A stretch of DNA of 64,000 nucleotides from Trametes villosa (taxonomy: Eukaryota; Basidiomycota; Agaricomycetes; Polyporales; Polyporaceae), in the NCBI GenBank assembly GCA_002964805.2, contig PUDQ02000003.1, forward strand, positions 1,674,001 to 1,738,000. The letters are read 5' to 3'. The position numbers were made by a program, and so were the translations under genes. Under the pieces are notes generated by a model. That model was not told the DNA's origin. It worked only from the letters and a program-made list of their open reading frames with translations, and searched no databases. Positions 1 to 11,610 of the stretch are shown one piece after another; the stretch's first letter is position 1, and each line of letters starts with the position of its first letter.

Positions 1-327
1 CGCTCGTATTATCTTCCGCGCGAACGGAAGCTTATTTACTATAGTCTCTCCTGAACTGATGCCGTGTCTTAGAGCATCTCTCTTCTGGCAACCGTAGCAT
101 CGCGAACTGGAGAAGCGCAGAAGGTCTGGCGCGAACTCGATGGTGGAATGATGCCCGCAACCCAAGACGTACCTCCCGGGTAACGGAGTCGAAGTATCAC
201 AGGGCGCATCAAGTAGCGATCGAATACACTCAATGACTGATACGATTCCCTTCGACTCGAAGTTAAACCGGGACATTGTCATACTATCTCCTATCTGAAT
301 TGTGACGCGCGGCTTGCATCCCACTTC

Positions 328-1699
328 CTAACGCCTGACTTCGACGACGTCGCCCTCACTTTCAGCGGCGGGCTCCTCTTCAAGCGTCCGTACAAGGCGA
401 TCAGAGTGGAAAATCACTGCTCCCGGCGAGATGTCGTAGCGGGGGACTTGCGAGTTCGACACAATGATGGAAGGGGGTGATACGGGGCTTGACAGAACCT
501 CCGTAGTGCCTCGAGCATCTCCTGCCGGGTCTGCACCACGCGTGCTAGCGACGTCGTCTCCAACCGGAGCTGAGTGAGCGGGGGCTGCTGTACGGGATGC
601 TCGTGCTCGTCTCTTGTGATACCACTTGTAAAGGCCGACGACGCCAAGGCAACTGATCAGGCCTGCGACGACTATAACACCAATGCTATGGCAGAGATAT
701 GAGAGACGAGGGAAGCATTCACTGAGAGGGACGCTTACGTGGTAGGCGAGATACTTTGCGATCCTGAGAAGTCCGTCTGGGGCCCGGGGGCTATCTGTCC
801 AGGAGGAGCGTTAGTCCCGGACGAGTTGGGTGGAGTTGCGTTGGTCGCGTTGAATGCTGTCAGAGTTGCAAAAAGGAGGCCGGGGACGGGAACCGTACGG
901 TTGACCACGGCCACACTGATTGGCCCAGCGGACGCGTTGAGAGCGACGGGATCAAAGAGGGAGGATGGTGCAGGGACGTGTGCGTTTGCGAATTGACCGT
1001 CCAGTAACCTGTGGGTCGCAGACATCGGAAACTGTGGTTGTTCGACCCAGGGTATATTACTTACAGCGAGGAAGCGAGAGATTGAGTTGCGTAGACATCA
1101 ATTTGCGGAGTGAACACCTCGGGATCGTCGTATTCAGGATTGACGAAGCATGATACGGACGTCGTAGAGTACAACACCTGAGGATTTTGAGCGATAAGGT
1201 TGAGTAGCTCAGGTAGCTATGAGGAACTGCTTACAGCAGCGACTGCGCCTCTTTCTTGTGCCAGGGAGAATATATCGCGCTCGGAGGATGCGTTTGTAGA
1301 GTTGGCGTCGCAGGATATCAACGCAATCCAGGGTGTAATGGCTATCCCATATTAGGTCAGTCTTCGAAGGAAAATCGTGTGTCACATACGACGTACCGCT
1401 CCCAATCGGCAGCTGCTGTTCGGAGAAATGAACCAGTGCTCCCTTTCCGTGCATCAGTAGTCTCATACCAGACCTGCCGAGTATCGGTGCAGACATACCT
1501 TGCTTGTGCCGGTGCTGTCCCTTCCGACGAGTTGATATGCTATCGCTCCCGAGAACGAGCCGTCGGGATACCATTGCACGGTGATTGTTGAGTATTGTCC
1601 CGCTACGCTCGTGATGTTTGTAGCTTGAGCGGGTATGTATGCGAGCGACAGGCCCAAGCTGCGGGCTAGTGCGAGTGCGAGGAGTGTCGTGAGCCTCAT
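328..1699 (-). CDS. PA-domain-like single-pass membrane protein
   Basis: Six exons read from the minus strand: 1499-1699, 1397-1442, 1235-1341, 1065-1177, 739-1008 and 328-685, all with GT-AG introns of 53-57 nt. They total 365 codons. The product starts with a signal peptide (MRLTTLLALALARSLG), then an ectodomain containing WIALISCDANSTN followed by an LAQERGAVAAVLYSTTS segment, which is the pattern of a protease-associated (PA) domain. Several NxS/T sites follow. One transmembrane helix (IGVIVVAGLISCLGVVGLY) and a basic KWYHKRR stop-transfer come next, with a tail of about 95 residues. Fungal PA-TM proteins often end in a RING E3 domain; no RING cysteines are visible here or in the first 327 bases. 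The function is therefore an inferred surface or endosomal receptor-like protein. Confidence 0.75.
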
Positions 1700-2502
1700 C
1701 CTTTGAGGTAAAACCGAATAGCGCTGTAGGCTAGACCGCACGCAACGGCGGGACGCGGGGTCGCCGGCGATTAAGCGACTACAAAGAGGGCGTGAAGCGG
1801 TGTTTCCTGAGATGTAGGTAGAGGGAGAGAGACAAGCGTTCTGTAGACTCACCTAGAGTCGCCGCCAGCGCTGAATAGAAGCGTTGCGACACCTCTAAAG
1901 GCTGCGACAGGACAAACTTACACCGGGTGCCTGGGCGCTGTCTCATCAATATCTGCTGGTCAAGCTATCAGCGAGCGCGGTATAGACTTGAATAGGGACA
2001 TTCCTTACACTGGAGGTGACCGGTGAGGTACCTGTGCTCATCGCCTCCCGGCGGCCCTCCCCTCGTCATAATGGGCATACTTACGTGACGCAACTTCCGC
2101 CGCCGTATGCGACTCCGAACCATGACAGCGGCCGGGCATTGCATGTAAACTAGCACAGTTTAAGTATAGCTTCATAGTCCAGATAAACACAGGGAAGTGG
2201 CTGAGACTCAGGTATCCTGGAAGAAATGTGTGTGCTAGACACTACAAAGCGAGAAGGACGCAACCAAAGGGCGCGCGAGAGGCGCCTGCACCTCAAAGGG
2301 TGGGAACGATCACGTGATCGTGTGATCCGCTCTACCGCCGTTTCCTCCCAGCGTCTGAGAGCAGCCGCCTCCAGCTTCGCCAGTTGCGAGCGTTGACGCA
2401 GTTTACTCTACAGGAACGCGCGTACTCCCAGTTATTCGTAATGAGCAAGACCAATAAATATGATTATGCTACAGAGCTACAGGTGAAGTTATGAAAATAT
2501 AT
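1700..2502. other. Intergenic, no gene seen
   Basis: About 800 bases between the PA-domain gene and the next tail exon. Only short unconserved open frames are present. It should contain the promoter of the PA-domain gene, but I see no convincing TATA box. Confidence 0.5.
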
Positions 2503-3941
2503 CTATTCGAACACGCTATCGTGATATGACGGAGGCGGAGAGGCGGGACAGCTAAGCATCGCCGCCTCGCTGGTTACGGGTACGAGCCCACCGTACGAGC
2601 TTGGGGGCGCACATGCATCCCCTACGCTGCGAGCACTATGAGGTGCTGGTGCATACACTACCGCATGGCAGAGCAATCGCCTTCGCCTCTCCGCGAGCGT
2701 CATCTCGTCCTCATCGCCGCCCAAATTGCTGCCGGAGGGAGATGGTGGCCCCGCATGCGATGGGCTCAGTCCGGCTCCTCTTGAGTACGCTGGAGCTGCG
2801 CCTGGACTGCGCGGAGAGGTGCGAGAGCTGGTTGCGAGCGGCCGGAGATGATGATAGGGTGGCGGGAATAGCGTCAGCTCCGGGGCGTCCCAGACAGCGC
2901 TGTTCTCTGACAGCCCAGAAGTAGACGGCGTGGTGGGAGTGAAGAATGTTGACGATCCGCCTGGTGAGACCATGTGCTCGTAATGATCCTGGCGCCGGCG
3001 TGACCAGGGCAATGTCCAGGCGCTCGAGGTGACGCGGGGATGCAACACCTGGGAAGGGAGGAGAGGGACGAAGCGTTCGGGCGCATGCGGCGGTGTGGCA
3101 GGGTTCAATGACACGGCAAGGCTCGGTCGCGACACGTCGTGGATTGCATCCGGGGGACTACGAGCCCGGTCTGCACTGCATGTGCGTTGCTCCAGCGGTG
3201 CGTCGACGAGAGCGTGTGTGGAGAAGGGTGGGGCAGTGGAAGGGCTGGCAGGGTGGCGCGTGTCATGGCCGATAAAGTATAGATGGAGGGCGTCTTCCTG
3301 AGAGTCTAGCCGCCGCCACGCATTGCTTTGTAGTGCATCTTCAAAATGTATCAGCGCCGCCACCGAAGTCTATCAGCGTTGGCGTGCGTACCTGGGGCTA
3401 TATCCTGAGTGTCATCCTCCTCTAAGTACCCTGTCTTCTGACGACCTCTGCGTAACAGCGACACGAGAGAGGCAATGATCGCGATTGTCGCAATCCCACC
3501 AGCGAGCACAACAGCGACTCCGAGCGCGATTTGGAGGCTTTCTGGAGTATCAGGTTGCTCAATGCTCAGATCGACTGGTCTTGATGTCAACATGAGGCTA
3601 TCAGCTTGAAGGTCTCGTCGACGTACCTGCGTTTGCAAACGCCCTCCACGTATGTCCGTCTGGGGTACTGCTCGAGCCGGGGTGCGGAGGCGTTCCTGGT
3701 TGCGCGCGAGTGATAACGGCTTGCATGGTGCGTGGCAGGGGACGCGAAGGGTAACTGAGGCGGGCCTTCCATTACGCACCGGGTATATAGCAGCGGCTGC
3801 AGCCTCCCGGCGTGGCGACGGCGAGAGCTGCGAACAGTCATGACCGCATCCGCGCTTGGCGATAGTCGGTATGTGGCTGTAGCTGTACCATTGCCAGCAC
3901 CGGTGACTCGAGAGCGGCGTCCGACGTGACCGGGGGTGCAC
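2503..3941 (-). CDS. Single-pass membrane protein with PPxY tail (family member 1, 5' end unresolved)
   Basis: The tail exon is 2503-3338 and the membrane exon 3392-3574, joined by a 53-nt intron in phase 1. A second intron at 3575-3626 leads into upstream ectodomain sequence whose exact start I cannot fix. The membrane exon encodes IALGVAVVLAGGIATIAIIA followed by the basic RRGRQK cluster. The 279-residue tail is proline- and serine-rich with two WW-ligand motifs, LFPPPYHH and SPPPSYHD, the second five residues from the C-terminus. It lacks the DGGxRLAGG block found in its neighbours. It is tandem with the next gene on the same strand. The receptor-like role is inferred from architecture only. 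Confidence 0.6.
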
Positions 3942-4295
3942 TGCATACGCGTTGCATCTACTGCGCCAGAAGCAGAGATTGAGGCTCGAGCGGGGAGGAT
4001 ACGAAGAGCGTGCCGCTAGAATCTGCCATGGCAGCAGCCTCGAGTGAGATGTGCGAGCGTTTACCGGCAGTGTCGCGGGGACGGCACGAGCGTGGTTTAC
4101 AAAGTTCCCACCCCGGACATGGAGACGCTCCCGCGTCGGCTTCGCCGCCGTCGTGCGTTTCCAACACCATCTCGCCTATCGCACATGCTGCTGATCTATA
4201 TGGCGCGGGATACTCTAACAAATAACAGTGACCGAGGCAAAGCAAGACTCTCCCTCTTCTCCCTCATCGCAACTGTATCTTGCACCATTGCGGCA

Positions 4296-5820
4296 TCAAG
4301 AACTGCTGGGAAGACCTCCGGCGGCGTCGTAGGCAGGCGGAAGCTCCAAACCGTCCAGCCTAACGCCTCCATCTACGGACTTCCGTGGTGGACCATTCCG
4401 TGTCCTCTGCCGCTGCGGCGGGCGCGATTCGGTGAGTGCACTTTGCGTTATGCGCGATGCGCGCGGGTTGCTCGGCAGTCCTAGACCACGGTCCCGCCGC
4501 CCTGCAGGGTAGGCTGATGGCGGTGGGGTTACTTCTCCAGGAAGGGGTGGTAGAGGCCGCGGTAGAGGTAGAGGGTAGTCTTGTAGGTTTGGAACGGGAA
4601 TGGAAGGCCGATATGTCCGGTATGATGGTGGAACGGTCGAAATGGTCGCATCCGAGAGATACCCAGGGTCGTCCTGGCCGCTGAACGTTCCCGGGGTGCT
4701 CGGCGTCAGAGATCGCCGTAGACTGCTGAGAGTAGCAGGGCTGTCTGCACGCTCGATGTAGGCCTCGTCGTCATACCAAGATGCGAATGGGTCGTCTGAG
4801 TGTGGGGTGCCCTCGGTGGAGAGTGTGGCAGAAGGTGGTGCGCTAAGCCCGTGGTCGTACTGTAGCGACTCTGCGCTTGAGGAGGAGACGCGAGAGCTTG
4901 CACGGTGGAGGGATGGTAAAGATGCAGCAGCGTGGCATTCCTCCCCCGAGCAGCTCGCTATGCGCTGGCAATCCCGTACGCTCAGTGAGCGTTGGCATCG
5001 TGGCTCCCTTGTTGAACGTTGACATCGCGGTGCGTTCTCTGGGCTTTGACACGAAACAGCGACAGAATTGCATTGAGACTGAGGAGCGCACGACCGCGCG
5101 ACGCGTTCTCCATCCTCGCAGGGGAGTCTGGGAGTGCAATTCTTGGGTTCGGAGTCGTTACCGCAACCATCTCCGTCTCTTGACTTTCTGACGAAGCTGC
5201 GTTTCAGTGTCGCTACATATACCGCGGTGAGCTTCGGCGCATAGTCTAAGTGCGTGAGTAGCTCACCGAAGAAGCCTCCTGCAGTCATACCTCGTCGTCG
5301 CATGCAGATGTACGCAACGAGCGTGATTGCCACGCCCAAGCCAACCAGTCCCAGACCAGTTCCCCATATTGCGGCACTTGCTTGCGATCCGGCATCGCGC
5401 GCCTCGAGGCGGGATCGTCGATGGATTCGATATGGCTGTGGAGTGTCTAGGTGGGGGCTTTCTCGCTCTATAGTCGCGTCAGTCAGTCTGTGTAGCCACT
5501 CTGGCCGATAGTGAAAGACTCACCTGATGTATGAGAGGATACAAATGTCGTAAGGACATGGAGTGGGGGCATAACGCCGACAAGCAGATGTTTAGCGTTA
5601 GACCGTCGAGGCTGAGCGAGAGAAAATATGCGAGTGAGCTATCGATGTCCCAGGAGCTCCTACATATTCCCCCGGCCGTCCTCGTCGCCACATGCGGTGA
5701 ACCTAATAACAGCAAGACGTTGACTGATGCCGTATCATGGTCGCGACTGCTCGTTGTAGGCCTACCAATAGAGTGGTCCGATAGCGCGTGGATATACAGA
5801 TCGCAGCACGGCACGAGACA
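4296..5820 (-). CDS. Single-pass membrane protein with PPxY and DGGVRL tail (family member 2, 5' end unresolved)
   Basis: The tail exon is 4296-5212 and the membrane exon 5291-5467, with a 78-nt phase-1 intron between them; another intron lies at 5468-5523. The membrane helix is GLGLVGLGVAITLVAYIC followed by MRRR. The roughly 305-residue tail holds GYLSDATISTVPPSYR, VDGGVRLDG and LELPPAYD near its end, so it carries both tail signatures of this cluster. A Cys-rich stretch with repeated CQR/CQS units lies early in the tail. The first exon, upstream of 5523, could not be assigned a start; mucin-like Ser/Thr sequence runs into the splice donor there. Confidence 0.65.
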
Positions 5821-6077
5821 GGCGCCTCCTCGCCGACGGGAGTAGGGCAGCTGGAGGACTTGGACGAACTCGACATCTACACCGGCGCCGGTGTCCTGGC
5901 CTGTGCGGTTTGTGGTGTACCAATCAGTTGGAGCAAGTTACTTGTACCAGTTGTAACGAGGGTATAGGGTACGGATAAATAGTACACACGATCCAGAGGC
6001 CGTGCTACGCGGTGTAGTCCATAACGTCCTTTGCCGTATGGCTTCGATGACAAGCGATACGAGCCACAATACCGCCC

Positions 6078-7530
6078 TCATGGGATTCCGTGAATCACGG
6101 GCCCCTTCAGTGCGTCTACGGGTCCGTTGTTTAGGATACGTCCCGGATGGCAGACGTTCAAGGTGAGCGTCGCAAGTAGCACGGTAACACCGTCGAACAC
6201 AACTAGATAACGCAATGAGCAGGGAGGCCAGTACGTCCTAAAGGTACGGAGACTCACCGAAGAGCGTTTGCGTCCTCATTATATCCCCACCCCAGCCGCT
6301 TGCGAGCTCTACTGTTCGATATACGGCACTGAAGCAGGTGTAAAAGGTGCGTCAGCTCGGAAATGAAGGGTAGATAGTCCACACCTACGAACCGTACGTA
6401 TAATAGCGCCGTCTCGATGCACAGTCCGGCCATGACGGCCTTTGTGCTGTGCAGGGCATGCCTGGCAGGTGGCTCAATGACAGTGACCGAGTCGCTTAAA
6501 GAGTCGTCGCATGGGCGAGTGCGGGGCTGTTCCTTGGAATGCCTCGTGATGTACTCGACAAGGAGCGCGAAGAAGACTGTGAGAGAGGCTGGTGTTGCCA
6601 AAGAGGTTAGCTCGACGGGGCGATATACGGCGTAGGGACACATACCGAGTTGAAATGAGACTCCGGCGAGGATAACATGGCTTCCCTAGACACATTGCCG
6701 TAGGGAAAATGAGGAGCGTCAGGGGTTGAAATTAGACGGCGTACCAGCTGTATGGTCTCGAGATTGCGACTACTTGCAGCGATCCCCCCGCCGACAGATT
6801 GAACGAGGAGCGCGACGAAGTCCTAGTCGAGGTCAGCTGCGTTCGTAGATGTGGAATACCGAGCACGGTAACGTACAGACGTGAAGAAAATTCTTGCATC
6901 TTGGTAGATAGTATATTAGCTCTCGAACGGTCGACGTTGGATAGACTCACATAGTCGCGGACTGAGTCGACTGTACTGGGACCCCAGTTGCGCGGATAGC
7001 TGCCCGAAGGTGATAAAGAGAGCGCCGATAAGGAAGGTGGGTGATACGACTAGCGCAATCGTTCTAGAACGACGGTCGGGGAGATGCCGCTGTGGAGCAA
7101 AATACGACGTACTGAATAAGGTAAGGATCGATCTTCAACGGCCGGGAGGATGACCACACTCGACACGCCCATCCGAGAACCTCTCCGCAAGACGCCAGAA
7201 ACGCAGTTGGGAGCAGCCACCATTTGCGGTAAAACGATGCTTGCACCAGGTGTGAGACTAGAAACGCCGTCCATGAGTGCATTCGGAACAGATATGAGGA
7301 TGAAACGAACCCGCTGTGATGAAGAATAATACCACAAATAAGATGCCTGTCCACTCCGTAGGGAGGTAGCCGTAGTAAGGGGAGACGAGATCCCCGAGGA
7401 TGCCAGGGCCTTCTAAAGTGCCTGTATATCCCGATTAGCCAGAGCAGCATATCGAGAAAATCCCCTGACCGTTGGAATAGGCTGAAGTAGGCTGACTATC
7501 GCGCCGATAGGGAACGAATGTGGAATACAT
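6078..7530 (-). CDS. RTA1-family seven-transmembrane protein (lipid-translocating exporter-like)
   Basis: Ten exons give exactly 317 codons including the stop: 7470-7530, 7311-7421, 7113-7257, 6951-7063, 6877-6899, 6745-6822, 6646-6685, 6393-6576, 6258-6328 and 6078-6202. Family landmarks appear in order: YYGYLPTEWTGILFVVLF, SHLVQASFYRKWWLLPTAF, GEVLGWACRVWSS, PYLIQTIALVVSPTFLIGAL, SRLSPRLY, FFTSDFVALLVQSVGGGIAA, AVYRTVELASGWGG and a C-terminal NVCHPGRIL. RTA1 proteins of fungi are plasma-membrane proteins linked to resistance to toxic lipids or sterol stress. One exon is only 23 nt. Two introns use GTTCGT donors and the first uses GTCAGG, so the first exon is the least certain part. An AT-rich TATA-like sequence lies about 45 bases upstream. 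Confidence 0.85.
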
Positions 7531-8666
7531 GCTGAGTGGATCGCGGAGCTCAGTAGACCCTCCTTCGCGTCCTTATATTTTTACGGGAGCGTCTCAATGC
7601 CCGAGAGCCTGTGACATAGATGACCGTGGGTTGCATCCCGAGCGGTCCCTATGCGCAGCTGTCGCCCACGAATGGTTCGGTAATCGCCTACGCACGCACG
7701 CTCCCTGCGTTATCCCGCGTCTGCAGCTGTTAGTCTCAAGGCGCTCAATTAAGACATACTCACTCATGGTCGTCGGTCGCGGTATGGCGTACTCGCTGCC
7801 TGTACCCGAGGACTGAGAGTACCCTCCTTAGGTCGCCATGTGTTCCAGCCTTGCGATGAACGCGGATGCATTCAGAATCGGTCCGAAAACGGTGCAGGCA
7901 CTGCGGATACCAGGACGATTGACGTTCGCTGCTGCGACGCAGTCGTGGATCCTATGACACGCAATAATCACGACTTCTGCGTATGAAGTTCTGTCAGCCT
8001 CGGTATGACCATCACAACTGAGCTTCTCAGGGAACATACGCGGAGTCCTGTTGAATGTAATTTAGCAGCATTGCGTCATCCTTGCTCGCTTCGCAACAAT
8101 TCAGGATGCATGCATGACCTCGGTTTAAGAGCACGCGTAATGACCCACAGTGTATGCCGCAGCAAGGAAATTGACCTACCTGAGAACGCGCAGTTTTGTC
8201 GGTTCTAACGCACGAGTTGACGTCGCAGCATGTGCTGCGTGCGTGGCGGTCCAGGTTCTATGGCTTCTAGCTGCATATCTCCACCCAGGGCGATACAGAC
8301 ACTGTTGTAGGCTCGTAATCGTTGGATTAGTTGACGAAGGGTAGGGGCGACGAAAATGCAGCGCTCGAGCGCCCGCGACAAACATGGAAGCGCGATCACG
8401 TGGCCGTGTTACGTACACCTCGGGGCTGATGCCATGCGAAAATACGCGCAGGCGATTTCATGAGACGGGCTTCGTACTTAGACCTCAACCGCCACCTAGA
8501 CTCGACGTAGTACAATCTTAGGCATGCTCGTATATTACTGCTGTGCGCCCAAGAAGTTTATCATGTCGGATACACTGCGTTACAAGCTCCACAGAAGGCC
8601 CTTTGGGGAGTCTTCTACGGGTATAAGGTGCGGAGGATGGTAATCATTACACTGTTCTGGCGGCGC
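7531..8666. other. Intergenic, no confident gene
   Basis: About 1.1 kb between the RTA1-family promoter and the stop codon of the next membrane-protein gene. Several minus-strand frames of 60-80 codons exist (for example 8205-8399), but none shows splice-consistent extension or a motif I recognise. Confidence 0.4.
7571..7580 (-). promoter_or_regulatory. TATA-like element of the RTA1-family gene
   Basis: The minus strand reads AAAAATATAAGG about 45 bases upstream of the proposed ATG at 7530. Its position suits a core promoter with a short leader. Inference from sequence and spacing only. Confidence 0.4.
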
Positions 8667-10424
8667 TCACTCTGGATTAGAAACTCCCATCTTCTCCTTG
8701 GGCACACAGCGCGGCTCCTGGTACATCGGTGGCGGATCCAGCTCCGAGGAGCCGTCGTCTATCGTCATCCCATCCTCCCTGCTAGGCTCTAAAGGTCCTC
8801 CAGCTAACCGCACCCCGCCGTCTTCCGACTTCCGCCGAGTGGCCCGCTCGCCGGTCCGCTCGCGCGATGCCTCTTCAGGCGCGCCGCAGCTGTCGACCTG
8901 CCCATCAGCGAGAGCGACACGCTGGGCCGTTAGGCCGCCTTGCTGCCGAGCGCCGCTGGGCGGCCGCGGACCGTGCATCAGGCTGCGTCTGCGGTTTCTC
9001 GTAGTGAAGGCTGACGGCGGCGCAGTGATTGTGTCAAATGAAGATGTCGAGGCAGGGATTGGAGGAGGAGGTGTCCGCGGGATGTTCGGACGTCTCGTGC
9101 GGTACGACGGAGGGAGAGTGGACATCGTCGTATCGGAGAGGTAGCCGAAATCGTCGGACGCCGCCCCTGGAGTTGGCGGGGTGCTCTCGGTGAACGCGAG
9201 AGCGTGCTCGCTCAACGTAGTGCTTCCGATGAAGGAGGGCGTCCTGACGCTCGCGCTACCTGGCATACTCGCTACCTCGACGGCGTCTTCAGATTCGTGG
9301 AACGGGTCGCTGCTGATCGAGGCCGCGGGGTCCCAATGAATAGGTACGCCGTCGTAGTTTAAGCTGACGCGTGAACCAATAATGGCGGAAGGAGGTCGGC
9401 TGATTGCAGGACTGCGGGAGACGTGCGCGTCTGAGAAGGGGTCGCGGTCTGATGCTCTTGACGGACCCGGTTCTGGACGGCGACGATGGTCCGTGCTTGG
9501 ACCGGCGGGGGTCTCGACGTGCAGCATCTGCTCGCCGTCTACGCTCCCCATTTCGGGCAGTGGAGGAGGGACGCGCCGTCGCGGTGGAGCAGCAATGAAG
9601 CGGTATGTGTCGAGACGCCTGAGCACAAGCGAGTCGGTAACGCGATCGGGCGTGGTGCGAGCGAGTTCTATAGGCTGCTTCTTTCGGAATACGAAGGCTA
9701 GAGTGGTTGCTCAGTGAGAAGAGCGGACGTTGTAAGGAAGGTGTACGTACCCAGAAATCCTCCGGAGTAGGGACTTGCACCCGCCTTCCTCCGTTTGGCT
9801 TCTCGTAGGACAAGGTAGAGTAGCGTCGCTCCAGCGCATAGAAGAGCAATCGCTGGCACCGCTACGCCGATAGCCACGTCCCCGGTATCAACAGTGCCAA
9901 TGTCTCTTCGGAACACCAGGGAGCTTGCATGGAGAGTACTTGTCAGATCTGGGGCGAGGGGATGAGAGGAGACGGTTGGAACTTTCATGGATACACGCAC
10001 TCAGGCTTGTAGAGGCAACACGAGGCTCCGAGTCAGGTTGAGGGCCTACATCGAGGTTCTGCCTGTGCAGCGAAGGGGTTCTGCTAGAGATGGGTGGGGG
10101 CATAGTGTGGTTGGGAGTAAAACGCGTGGGTGCTAGCCCCATACGTACTCGTCAACAGCGAGCAGTCCATCGCTCTATTGACTTGTTCAGGTCCACGTGC
10201 TCGGAGACGCGAGCTGTCGTTGGCGTGTGTCGGTTGTCACCGTCAACGAAATTGTCGTCTGATGCAGATACTCTAGTACGCAAGACGACATGATCTTGCC
10301 ATGTTAGCGGTGATAACACAGCATATGTAGCAGCGTGGGGAGCAGCGCTAGCGCTTCGGGGTCGCATTACCCCGAGTGCTTGACACGGCATACAAAGGAC
10401 CAACCGACGTGCCATTATAGCCAT
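8667..10424 (-). CDS. Single-pass membrane protein with PPSY and DGGVRLAGG tail (family member 3)
   Basis: The tail exon 8667-9697 joins the membrane exon (from 9751) by a 53-nt phase-1 intron whose split codon is G|CC, giving alanine. The helix is VAIGVAVPAIALLCAGATLL followed by VLREAKRRK. The tail contains DDFGYLSDTTMSTLPPSYR, EDGGVRLAGGPLEP and DPPPMYQEP, and several basic and proline-rich runs. The likely start is the ATG at 10424 (MAIMARRLVLCMPCQALG, signal-like). A TATA-like CTATAC lies about 75 bases upstream, and a diverged copy of this 5' end occurs near 22.95 kb. The exons between 9751 and 10424 are only roughly resolved. Confidence 0.65.
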
Positions 10425-10652
10425 GCAATGGTCTTAAGTTCCACTAAGGCGTGAGCTGTCGCATCCCCATCGCACCCTGTTAAGCCTTTTCGATTCTATA
10501 CCCCGCCGACTGCCGCAGGTGAAGGCTGCCGTACCTTTCCTGCCGTGTTGCTTGCCGTGAGAGCTGCGAACATTGACCACGGTTCGGATGGCGACTATTC
10601 GAACGTCGCTTGTGCGCTCAGGCGGTGCGACTTCGCAAGATACATCTATCAA

Positions 10653-11530
10653 TCATTTGTCCGGCCCTGTCGGATTCATCATGTTCAGCTTCCCTTTCAC
10701 AGGCAGCGCGAGGACGCTCACAGGCGGCCCCGTCGCGGATACTATTTGAGCCACGCTGAGAGAGAAGCCGCTTAACCTAGAGCCTTCTGATACAGCTCTA
10801 CATGCGCCGACGTTGTCAGCTTGATTCAACACGTAATGGGGGAGGCTACTGACTCGAAAATACCCGTAGAAGTGCGCTAGGCGTCTCCTCAGTCTTCCGC
10901 CACTGTTTTGGTCGTATATCGCGACAATGCCCAGCCACAGCAGGACGCCTTCTAGGACAAGCACTACGAGTATCGTTGTGCCCCAACTGTCCGTATTCAT
11001 GGAGGCGCTTCCTTGGCTGTCGTTGCCATCTGATCCAAAGCGACAATATAGAAGTGAATCAGTCAAATAATCCCCATGTACCGAAGAATACCACACCTCT
11101 GACCAAGAGCGCATATTCCTCCATACCAGCATACGATCCATCCATGTTCAAATGCATCGGTCCGCGATGCGAAGGCCAAGAGTGGACAGTTACAAGCGTG
11201 CGAGGTGAACGCGCTCCTGACAAAATCAGGATGCAGTTGAAGTACTGGCATGGGAGACGTCGGCTGATATGTACTCACATCGGGGCGTCCGAGCGACGTC
11301 CGGACGACCAAAAATACTCGGCGGTTCGCCACTTGAACGCTCAACGTACAGCCCATCTGTTCAGGTGGCAGTTGAATCACAGTCAGATGCGGCAGGAACG
11401 ATCTTTGCTGTTCGGCGCCACACACTCTCAAGGTTCGTAATATTAGGTTCGGGCTGGGAAGATCGTTGAGCGCACGGCAGTTAGGACGGGGCAGAAAGTG
11501 TTCTCTGGAGGCGATTCCTGTAGTCAGTGA
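10653..11530 (-). CDS. Predicted membrane protein, unrecognised
   Basis: The C-terminal exons are supported by splice sites. A hydrophobic segment (TTILVVLVLEGVLLWLGIVA) is followed by YDQNSGGRLRRRLAHFYG; an intron of about 70 nt with a CTGAC branch-like site then leads into a final exon ending NMMNPTGPDK. Upstream, a well-formed intron (GTGAGT donor, CCTGATTTTGTCAG acceptor) separates two further coding-like pieces, but their frames are not settled. It is tandem with the surrounding surface-protein genes and may be a divergent member or a multi-pass protein. I do not recognise a family. Confidence 0.4.
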
Positions 11531-11610
11531 CACGTATGACCTGCGTACTGAGCGGACACATGCACATACACGCTACTGCGCGACTGGCACTCGCCCCTCT
11601 GGTCTTCCGT

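Noticed and set aside
328..685. RING finger in the tail of the PA-domain protein
   Set aside because: No C-x2-C...H-x2-C pattern in the tail or in the bases left of it.
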